DNA of 5,366 nucleotides from Oleiagrimonas sp035690885 (GTDB lineage: Bacteria; Pseudomonadota; Gammaproteobacteria; Xanthomonadales; Rhodanobacteraceae). The stretch spans positions 1 through 5,366 of the forward strand of contig DASSKC010000157.1 of NCBI GenBank assembly GCA_035690885.1, written 5' to 3'. The notes beneath the pieces were generated by a model that saw nothing but the letters and a program-made list of their open reading frames with translations, ran no database searches and was not told the origin of the DNA. Made by a program: the position numbers and the translations under genes. This document shows, one piece after another, positions 1 through 4,694 of the stretch (position 1 is its first letter; every line of letters begins with the position of its first letter).

Positions 1-68
1 GGGGCGTGACCGATTGGTTTGGTCGCGGTCACGGCCGCAAGAACGGCAATACAGGCAAAGGCAGGTAG
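1..68 (+). CDS. C-terminal tail of an unidentified upstream gene (5' truncated by window edge)
   Basis: In the frame beginning at base 3, codons run open from the window edge to a TAG at 66-68. They encode a 21-residue tail starting GVTDWFGRGHGRKN and ending in a Gly/Lys/Arg-rich stretch. The stop sits 2 bp before the ATG of the racemase gene, the spacing expected inside a bacterial operon. The tail is polar and basic, as is common for the cytoplasmic end of a membrane protein or for a nucleic-acid-binding tail, but it is too short to identify. The competing frame (base 2) is also open and would extend the racemase upstream from a TTG at 14. Its translation is Arg/Gln-rich and unlike the family N-terminus, so I prefer the separate-gene reading. 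The call rests on spacing and frame only. Confidence 0.4.
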   Translation, partial: GVTDWFGRGHGRKNGNTGKGR

Positions 69-70
69 CA

Positions 71-796
71 ATGAACGACATGGTCCGCAGCTCGCGCACG
101 CTGGGCGTGCTTGGGGGCATGGGTCCGGCCGCGACCGTGGATGTGCTGGACAAGATCGTCCGTCACACGCCGGCCGCGCGTGATCAGGACCACATTCCGA
201 TCCTGGTCCGTTGCGTGCCGCAGATTCCCGACCGCAGCGAGGCCCTGCTCGGGCATGGGGCGTCTCCGGCCGAGGCTCTGGCCGAGGGCGCGCGTCGGTT
301 GCGTCAGGCTGGCGCCGAGTTGCTGGCCATTGCCTGCAATACCGCGCACCACTGGTATCCGGCCATTCACGATGCGTTCGACGGACCGGTCGTGCACATC
401 GCCGAGGCCGTGATCGATCAGCTTCGCCATGAGCATGCGCGCACCATCGGCGTCATGGCCACCAGCGGCACGATGGCGTCCGGGTTCTATCGTCACTATA
501 TCGAGCAGGCGGGATACGCGGTGCTCGAGCCATTGCCGGACAGCCAGGCCGATGACGTGAACCGGGCCATTGCCTGCGTCAAGGCGGGCGATCGGCTGGC
601 GGCGATGCCGTGTGCGCGCCGCGCCGCCGATGCGCTGTTCGACCGCGGTGCCGAGCAGGTCGTCCTGGCCTGTACGGAACTGCCTTTGGCCTTGACCGGT
701 CTGCCCGATGCCCCCCTGCTTGACGCCAACGATGCGTTGGCGCGCGCATGCGTCCGCGCGGCGTGCGAGGTATCGGTACTGCAGGCGATCGCATGA
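71..796 (+). CDS. Aspartate/glutamate racemase family protein (YgeA-like amino-acid racemase)
   Basis: A 241-residue cytosolic enzyme of the Asp/Glu racemase superfamily, predicted to interconvert L- and D-amino acids without cofactor by a two-cysteine acid/base mechanism. Seen in the sequence: N-terminal GVLGGMGPAAT (residues 12-22), PQIPDRSEALL (50-60), first catalytic-cysteine motif ACNTAHHW with Cys89, and second motif ACTELPL with Cys201. The two Cys are 112 residues apart, and length and order match the aspartate racemase/YgeA branch. Both catalytic Cys are present, so the enzyme looks active. The substrate cannot be read from sequence: aspartate, glutamate or a broad set are all possible. 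I chose the ATG at 71 because a purine-rich AGG-containing stretch lies just upstream and the motif-bearing N-terminus begins immediately after; an in-frame TTG at 14 would add 19 atypical residues. ATG at 80 is another possible start. It probably shares a transcript with the gene ending at 68 and converges on the Hsp20 gene. Confidence 0.9.
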   Translation: MNDMVRSSRTLGVLGGMGPAATVDVLDKIVRHTPAARDQDHIPILVRCVPQIPDRSEALLGHGASPAEALAEGARRLRQAGAELLAIACNTAHHWYPAIHDAFDGPVVHIAEAVIDQLRHEHARTIGVMATSGTMASGFYRHYIEQAGYAVLEPLPDSQADDVNRAIACVKAGDRLAAMPCARRAADALFDRGAEQVVLACTELPLALTGLPDAPLLDANDALARACVRAACEVSVLQAIA

Positions 797-849
797 AGCC
801 GGCCATTGCGGTGATTGGTTCGTTGCGCGCGTCGTTGCACGCTGCGTGA
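793..849 (+). CDS. Possible 18-codon leaderless-coupled mini-ORF or flavin-reductase-like gene remnant
   Basis: An ATG at 793-795 overlaps the racemase TGA (794-796) in the ATGA arrangement typical of translational coupling. The frame runs 18 codons (MKPAIAVIGSLRASLHAA) to a TGA at 847-849, just before the 3' end of the convergent Hsp20 gene. The beginning resembles the first beta strand and phosphate loop of NADPH-dependent FMN reductases (beta strand then GSxR..S), but it is one residue short in that loop and everything after it is missing. It could be a decayed remnant of a gene once coupled to the racemase, a tiny peptide, or chance. Confidence is low because the match rests on about ten residues recalled from family knowledge. 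Confidence 0.2.
   Translation: MKPAIAVIGSLRASLHAA
825..842 (-). terminator. Weak GC hairpin downstream of the Hsp20 gene
   Basis: On the minus strand, 12 bases after the Hsp20 stop, the RNA can form a 6-bp stem (GCGUGC / GCGCGC, one G-U pair) with a 6-nt loop. There is no U-tract after it, so a classical intrinsic terminator is not supported. At best it is a 3'-end stabilising or Rho-assisted structure between the two convergent genes. On the plus strand the same stem has one mismatch. Confidence 0.18.
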
Positions 850-853
850 CTGA

Positions 854-1297
854 TCAATCGTTGGAATCGGTCAACCGGATCCGTTTCGGTTTGGCGGTCG
901 TGGCGCCGCCGCTGACCCGGATCACCAGCACCCCGTGGCGCAAATTTGCCTGGATGTCGTTGTCACCGACACCTTCGGGCAGCCCGATCACGCGGCGGAA
1001 AGCACCGAAAAAGCGCTCCTGCACGTAGTACTGGTCATCGGCGGTCTGCCGGGTGCCGGTAATCGACAACACGCCACCGGCGAAACTGATGTCGATGTCG
1101 GACATCTCCACGCCGGGCAGCTCGCAGCGGATGACCAGTTCGTTGCCGTCGGCACGGATGTCGGTCAGCGGCGCCCAGGCGGTTTCTTCGGTGCGTTCGG
1201 TGTGTTCCATGCGCCGGTACATCGCCTTGTTCATGCGATTCATTTCGCTGAAGAAATCGGTCACGCCATGGAACAGCTTTCTGGCTTGCTTGCGCAC
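854..1297 (-). CDS. Hsp20/alpha-crystallin family small heat-shock protein
   Basis: A 147-residue small heat-shock protein, an ATP-independent holdase that binds unfolding proteins in the cytoplasm as an oligomer. Layout: basic/amphipathic N-terminal arm (1-40, with FFSEMNRMNKAMYRRM), then the alpha-crystallin domain (about 41-129). That domain starts at WAPLTDIRADGNELVI and contains ELPGV (59-63), GGVLSITG (74-81), ERFFGAFRRVIGLPEGV (94-110) and the NLRHGVLVI strand (118-126). The C-terminal tail carries IRL (140-142), a variant of the I-x-I/V docking motif used for oligomer assembly. His121 takes the place of the usual Asn in the A-x-NGVL signature. The start is a GTG at 1295-1297, chosen because AAAGGAG (minus strand, 1307-1313) lies 9 bases upstream; no ATG lies nearby until Met19. 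It follows the BCCT gene by 44 bp on the same strand, so it is probably cotranscribed, with a weak sigma-32-like site in the gap as an alternative. Confidence 0.97.
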   Translation of the reverse strand: MRKQARKLFHGVTDFFSEMNRMNKAMYRRMEHTERTEETAWAPLTDIRADGNELVIRCELPGVEMSDIDISFAGGVLSITGTRQTADDQYYVQERFFGAFRRVIGLPEGVGDNDIQANLRHGVLVIRVSGGATTAKPKRIRLTDSND

Positions 1298-1306
1298 TTT
1301 CGATTA

Positions 1307-1313
1307 CTCCTTT
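1307..1313 (-). promoter_or_regulatory. Ribosome binding site fixing the GTG start of the Hsp20 gene
   Basis: The minus strand reads AAAGGAG, then nine bases, then GTG. The strength and spacing decide the non-ATG start of the small heat-shock gene. I looked for a fourU or ROSE-type anti-Shine-Dalgarno partner in the 44-base gap and found none convincing. Confidence 0.75.
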
Positions 1314-1314
1314 G

Positions 1315-1341
1315 CAATGGGCAGGGACATGACGTTGCAGG
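1315..1341 (-). promoter_or_regulatory. Weak sigma-32-like heat-shock promoter candidate upstream of Hsp20
   Basis: On the minus strand, CCTGCA (1341-1336) and GCCCATTG (1322-1315) are 13 bp apart. Compared with the sigma-32 consensus (CTTGAA, 13-15 bp, CCCCATNT), four of six -35 bases and five of seven defined -10 bases agree. The predicted transcript would start almost at the Shine-Dalgarno sequence, leaving an unusually short leader, so this is a weak call made mainly because of the downstream gene. Confidence 0.15.
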
Positions 1342-2952
1342 TCATTTGTTGTCGGCTCCGATGTCGGGTTGTTCCGGCGACACCGTGGTGGCTGTGCGCA
1401 CGGTCCAGCCGATCGGCTTGCGTACCGGGTACAGGCCGGCTGCGGGCACATGCTCGCGGCGCAGCGACTTGGTCAGCGAAATGGACATGCAGATCAGCAC
1501 GATCACGAACGGCGCCGCGGACAGGATGGCCCATGTCTGCAGGCCCTTCAGGCCGCCGGCAATCAGCAGCACACCCGCTGCGGCACCGGTCAGCACGCCC
1601 CACACGATCACGTTGAGCCGTTTGGGTTCCATGTCGCCACGCGAGGTGAGCATGCCCATGACCACCGACGCGGCATCGGCGCCGCTGACAAAGAACAGGG
1701 CAATCAGGATCACCGACAGGAAGCTGGTGATGCCCGCCCAGGGCAGCGAGTCGAGTGTGGCGAACAGGCCGGCGGCCTGGCTTTGCTGCACGGCCGCCGC
1801 GATGTCGGCGCCGCCGTGGATCTGCTGGTACAGGGCGGTGCCGCCGAGAATGGCGAACCAGCCGAGACAGATCGCGCTGGGCGCCAGCAACACGCCGAGC
1901 ACGAACTCGCGCACCGTGCGGCCGCGGGAAATGCGCGCCAGGAACGTGCCCACGAACGGCGCCCACGAAATCCACCAGGCCCAGTAGAAGATGGTCCAGC
2001 CGGACAGCCAGTCACTGTCGCTGTAGGCCCCGGTACGGAAACTCATGGTCAGGTAATGACTGAAGAAGTTGCCGACGGTGGTGACCATCGACTCGAGGAT
2101 GTAGACCGTCGGGCCGGCAAAGAACAGGAACAATACCAGCACGATGGCCAGAATCATGTTGATGTTGGACAACCACTGGATGCCGTTGCCGACGCCCGAT
2201 ACCGCCGAGCAGATGAACGCCACGGTGATCACGGCGATGATGATGACTTGGAAGGTCGACGAATTGTCCAGCCCCCACAGGTAGCCCAGCCCGCTGTTGA
2301 TCTGCAAGGCGCCCAGGCCGAGCGACGTGGCCGAACCGAACAACGTGGCCAGGATGGCCAGCACCTCGATGACGCGACCGGCATGGCCGTCGACCCGGTC
2401 GCCGATCAGCGGCCGAAAGGTTTCACTGACCAGGTTGCTGCCACCCTTGCGGAAGGTGAAGTAGGCCATGGCCAGGCCGAACATGGCGTAGATCGCCCAT
2501 GGTTGCAGCGACCAGTGGAAAATCGTGTAGCGCAGCGCGACCTTGGCGGCATCCGTGGTACCGGCCTCGGCCAGTCCGAACGGCGGCGCCGCGAAGTGGT
2601 ACATCGGCTCGGCCACGCCGTAGAACATCAGGCCGATGCCCATGCCGGCGCTGAACATCATCGCGATCCACGAGCGGGTGCTGAACTCCGGCACTTCGTC
2701 ATCGGCGCCCAGCCGTATCTTGCCGAAGCGGCTGAACGCCAGCCACAGCATCAGGCCGACAAAAAACACCGCGGCCAGCACGTAGACCCAGCCGAAGTTG
2801 TCGATGCAAAACTGCAGCGCGGCCGAGCCGATGGTCTTCAGGCTGGAGGGGCTGATCACGCCCCAGGCGACGAACAGCGCACTGATGCCCACGGCCACGT
2901 AAAACACGATCGGATCGATGGATGCGTGGAACGACTGCTTGTTCTGATTCAT
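1342..2952 (-). CDS. BCCT family transporter (betaine/carnitine/choline-type, probably cation-coupled)
   Basis: A 536-residue inner-membrane secondary transporter that imports quaternary ammonium compounds such as glycine betaine or choline. Hydrophobic segments fit the 12-helix LeuT-fold BCCT plan, with short N- (about 14) and C-terminal (about 40) tails. Key motifs: glycine-rich GMGIG (103-107), FHWSLQPWAIY with Trp147, Trp152 and Tyr155, and the BCCT signature IFYWAWWISWAPFVG with Trp326, Trp327 and Trp330, then ARISRGRT. These aromatic residues have the same spacing as the betaine-binding box of Corynebacterium BetP (TM4 and TM8). The GMGIG sequence also matches the Na+-coupled BetP type. 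In the helix FFVSGADAAS (420-429), Ser423 and Gly424 lie where I recall BetP's Na2 ligands Thr and Ser, so the coupling ion is uncertain. The short C-tail still has a basic patch (KSLRREH, 495-501); a BetP-like osmosensor tail is not evident. ATG at 2952 follows GAGGGA (2964-2959). The ORF is intact. It lies 61 bp downstream of the binding-protein gene. Confidence 0.97.
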   Translation of the reverse strand: MNQNKQSFHASIDPIVFYVAVGISALFVAWGVISPSSLKTIGSAALQFCIDNFGWVYVLAAVFFVGLMLWLAFSRFGKIRLGADDEVPEFSTRSWIAMMFSAGMGIGLMFYGVAEPMYHFAAPPFGLAEAGTTDAAKVALRYTIFHWSLQPWAIYAMFGLAMAYFTFRKGGSNLVSETFRPLIGDRVDGHAGRVIEVLAILATLFGSATSLGLGALQINSGLGYLWGLDNSSTFQVIIIAVITVAFICSAVSGVGNGIQWLSNINMILAIVLVLFLFFAGPTVYILESMVTTVGNFFSHYLTMSFRTGAYSDSDWLSGWTIFYWAWWISWAPFVGTFLARISRGRTVREFVLGVLLAPSAICLGWFAILGGTALYQQIHGGADIAAAVQQSQAAGLFATLDSLPWAGITSFLSVILIALFFVSGADAASVVMGMLTSRGDMEPKRLNVIVWGVLTGAAAGVLLIAGGLKGLQTWAILSAAPFVIVLICMSISLTKSLRREHVPAAGLYPVRKPIGWTVRTATTVSPEQPDIGADNK

Positions 2953-3013
2953 GTGGCTTCCCTCATCACGCTGCCGGTCGCTCGGATACGCCGCGGCTGG
3001 ACATGCATTGAAC
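2953..3013 (-). other. 61-bp gap between binding-protein and BCCT genes
   Basis: This short same-strand gap contains the BCCT Shine-Dalgarno sequence GAGGGA (2964-2959). I see no terminator hairpin with a U-tract and no convincing promoter, which favours one transcript for both genes. Confidence 0.5.
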
Positions 3014-3946
3014 TCATTTCAGATAGTCGCTTCGTTGCACGGAAGCGTCGGCAACCCAGGGCGCAACGACATTCTGATGGCTTCTCAACCAGCGGTGCAC
3101 GCCGCCCCAGGCGCTGCGCGAGTTGGCGATGGTCAGTTCCAGCCGGCCCAGCTGCTTTTGATCGAGCCGGAACGCATCGAACAGGCGGTATGCCTGCGGC
3201 GCATCGTCCTTGAGCCCTTTGCGCACGATCACGTGGATACGGTCGCGCTGGTCGTACGCGTTTTTCGGGTCATCCAGATACCGCACCGGATAGGCACTGA
3301 ACAGCCAATGCGGCTTCCAGGCCACGAACACGATCGGCTTGCGCTCGTGGATGGCTTCGTCGACGTCTTCGACCAGGTCGGCGGTGCTGCCCGGCCGCAA
3401 CGTGTACGCCTGCAAGCCATAGGCGGGAATCACGCGGTCACGGGTGATGCGCATCTCGCCGGCGTCCGCCTGGATGCCGACAATGGTGCCGTCGAAGTGC
3501 GCGGCTTGACCCTTCAGGTCGCTGATGCTTTGTGCATCGACATAGTTGGGCACGGCCAGGCCCAGCGTGGCGTGGCCCTTGTACCAGGGGCCGAGGTCGA
3601 TCACCTGGTCGGCGTAGATTTTCCAATTGTTGCCGTGGGTCCGCGGCAGCCAGACATCCAGGAACGCGTCCAGTTTGCCCGAGGCGACGCCCTTGAAGGC
3701 CTGCGTGACCGTGACCGGTTTCAGTTTGACCCGGTAATGGAAGCGGTTTTGCAGCAACACCTGCATCAGGTGCGACACGGCGACCGATTCGGTCCAGTTC
3801 ACGTAGCCGATGGTGATGACGGGCGTGTTCACGGCGACAGGCGCAACGCCGGCACCGCCTGCAATCGCCAGCCCACCGCTGCCGCAAGCCATGAAGATGG
3901 CCGCGATAAACATGGTCAGGCCGCGCCTGATCCGGGAAATGCCCAT
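3014..3946 (-). CDS. OpuAC-type glycine betaine/quaternary-ammonium substrate-binding protein
   Basis: A 310-residue exported binding protein of the OpuAC family (type II periplasmic-binding fold) that captures compatible solutes, most likely glycine betaine or a relative. After a signal sequence (residues 1 to about 29), the mature part begins ITIGYVNWTESVAVSHL (44-60). It then shows DAFLDVWLPRTHGNNW (93-108), LGPWYKGHATLGLAVP (118-133), IVGIQADAGEM (155-165), VFVAWKPHWLF (206-216), RYLDDPKNAY (222-231) and IHVIVRKGL (237-245). Trp51, Trp99, Trp121, Trp210 and Trp214 are candidates for the tryptophan cage that holds the trimethylammonium group; which of them form it cannot be settled without a model. 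The signal has an Arg-rich start, a hydrophobic core (10-19), a cysteine in FMACGSGG (Cys21) and an AIA site (27-29), so lipoprotein and periplasmic forms are both possible. The ATG at 3946 was chosen over upstream in-frame codons because GGGAGGA (3961-3955) precedes it by 8 bases and the signal starts there. No ABC partner is in the window; a BCCT gene follows. Confidence 0.93.
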   Translation of the reverse strand: MGISRIRRGLTMFIAAIFMACGSGGLAIAGGAGVAPVAVNTPVITIGYVNWTESVAVSHLMQVLLQNRFHYRVKLKPVTVTQAFKGVASGKLDAFLDVWLPRTHGNNWKIYADQVIDLGPWYKGHATLGLAVPNYVDAQSISDLKGQAAHFDGTIVGIQADAGEMRITRDRVIPAYGLQAYTLRPGSTADLVEDVDEAIHERKPIVFVAWKPHWLFSAYPVRYLDDPKNAYDQRDRIHVIVRKGLKDDAPQAYRLFDAFRLDQKQLGRLELTIANSRSAWGGVHRWLRSHQNVVAPWVADASVQRSDYLK

Positions 3947-4004
3947 GAGTGCGATCCTCCCGATGCAATGGCACGCGTCACGCGATTGGCATGACGGCAC
4001 TTCG

Positions 4005-4035
4005 AGTCTAGACGCCATGCCGGGTGCCCTGTCAA
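4005..4035 (-). promoter_or_regulatory. Candidate sigma-70 promoter for the binding protein/BCCT/Hsp20 cluster
   Basis: On the minus strand a perfect -35 TTGACA (4035-4030) is followed, after a long 19-bp spacer, by TAGACT (4010-4005), which matches four of six -10 bases. The transcript would have a leader of roughly 50 bases before the binding-protein start. The -10 overlaps the palindrome GTCTAGAC (4006-4013), a possible operator. The long spacer suggests a weak or activator-dependent promoter. Confidence 0.4.
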
Positions 4036-4066
4036 ACGCGGGGCCGGAGATATGGCGTGCGCGAGC

Positions 4067-4096
4067 GTGACCGGAGCCGAGGACGTCGAGTAGACT
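4067..4096 (+). promoter_or_regulatory. Candidate sigma-70 promoter for the DUF1905/OmdA gene
   Basis: GTGACC (4067-4072, four of six to TTGACA) and TAGACT (4091-4096, four of six to TATAAT) are separated by 18 bp. The -10 is the same hexamer as in the opposing promoter candidate. The start codon lies about 28 bases downstream, allowing a short leader with the AGGAGG ribosome binding site. Confidence 0.3.
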
Positions 4097-4124
4097 ACGT
4101 GCCCGATCGCAGGAGGTTCGCACG

Positions 4125-4676
4125 ATGGCAAACACCGTTTCCGAAGCCTGTTTCGACGCGCCACTGCAGCAGCCGGCGACGTCCGGCGCCGACGATTCGT
4201 GGACGTTCGTGGTCCTGCCCAAAAGCGCCAGCGATATGTTGCCGCGGCGCGGGCGGACTTCGGTGGAAGGCACGCTTGAGGGTCATGCATTCACGGCCAC
4301 GCTGGAGCCGGATGGCCAGCTGAGTCATTGGCTGAAGGTGAGCGAGGCTTTGCGCAAGGCGGCGGGCGTGGCGGTCGGCGATACGGTTGCATTGGTGGTT
4401 CGACCGGTCGCGAGCGAGCCCGAACCCGAGGTGCCGCCCGACCTCAGGCAGGCACTGGATGCGCATCCGGACGCGCAGGCCACCTGGGCCGACACCACGG
4501 TCGTGGCGCGCCTGGACTGGGTCCACTGGGTGGAGTCGGCCAAGCAGGCCAGGACGCGTGCGCGCCGGGTCGCCAACGCCTGCGACATGCTGGCGTCGGG
4601 CAAGCGGCGGGTTTGCTGTTTCGACCAGTCCGGCTATTACAGCAAGAGCTTGAGCGCGCCCAAGACGGCGGGTTGA
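4125..4676 (+). CDS. DUF1905 and OmdA (YdeI-like) two-domain protein
   Basis: A 183-residue soluble protein with two recognisable domains. Residues 26-95 fit DUF1905, a small beta-barrel fold: WTFVVLPKSASDML, VEGTLEGHAFTATLEP, then LSHWLKVSEALRKAAGVAVGD. Residues 102-165 fit the OmdA/YdeI helical domain, with LRQALDAHPDAQATW and the hallmark WVHWVESAKQARTRARRV followed by LASGKR. OmdA-domain proteins are annotated as bacteriocin-protection or YdeI proteins, but no biochemical activity is firmly established for this architecture, so I assign none. There is no signal peptide or membrane segment. ATG at 4125 has a strong AGGAGG eight bases upstream. The N-terminal 25 residues before DUF1905 are low-similarity linker. 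It is transcribed divergently from the binding-protein cluster and converges, with 18 bp between stops, on the hydrolase gene. It is likely a single-gene unit. Confidence 0.9.
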   Translation: MANTVSEACFDAPLQQPATSGADDSWTFVVLPKSASDMLPRRGRTSVEGTLEGHAFTATLEPDGQLSHWLKVSEALRKAAGVAVGDTVALVVRPVASEPEPEVPPDLRQALDAHPDAQATWADTTVVARLDWVHWVESAKQARTRARRVANACDMLASGKRRVCCFDQSGYYSKSLSAPKTAG

Positions 4677-4682
4677 CACCCG
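4669..4682. other. Small hairpin over the stop codon between convergent genes
   Basis: CGGGT, the loop TGAC and ACCCG form a perfect 5-bp stem that includes the TGA of the DUF1905/OmdA gene. The gap to the convergent hydrolase gene is only 18 bp. There is no T-run on either side, so a role as a bidirectional terminator is only a weak possibility. Confidence 0.15.
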
Positions 4683-4694
4683 GGAGCGTGCGCG

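Larger units (their letters stand above)
3947..4124. promoter_or_regulatory. Divergent intergenic regulatory region
   Basis: These 178 bp separate the minus-strand binding-protein cluster from the plus-strand DUF1905/OmdA gene. They hold both Shine-Dalgarno sequences (GGGAGGA at 3961-3955 on the minus strand, AGGAGG at 4111-4116 on the plus strand), one promoter candidate in each direction, and two copies of a TCGAG(TC)TAGAC element (4002-4013 and 4086-4095). No small ORF or RNA gene is evident. Confidence 0.6.

Noticed and set aside
14..70. N-terminal extension of the racemase from TTG at 14
   Set aside because: It adds 19 Arg/Gln-rich residues absent from the family, and another frame over the same bases reads as the end of an upstream gene.
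1298..1341. RNA thermometer (fourU or ROSE type) before Hsp20
   Set aside because: No run of U or other anti-Shine-Dalgarno segment in the 44-base gap pairs convincingly with AAAGGAG.
935..1987. 350-codon plus-strand open frame across the Hsp20 gene and the end of the BCCT gene
   Set aside because: It is antisense to two well-supported genes and has no recognisable motif; open only because of GC bias.
1369..3213. Very long plus-strand open frame (614 codons) antisense to the BCCT gene, running into the binding-protein gene
   Set aside because: Its translation is rich in His, Gln, Asp, Arg and Gly with no domain or hydrophobic pattern, as expected for the antisense of a GC-biased membrane-protein gene. 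The minus strand carries clear BCCT motifs and a Shine-Dalgarno sequence.
2951..3994. 347-codon plus-strand open frame antisense to the binding-protein gene
   Set aside because: It has no ribosome binding site, starts inside the BCCT start codon region, and its residue make-up reflects the complement of the OpuAC-type gene.
3947..4273. Upstream extension of the binding-protein frame by 109 codons
   Set aside because: It would overlap the start of the divergent DUF1905/OmdA gene, place the signal peptide in mid-protein, and ignore the strong GGGAGGA before the ATG at 3946.
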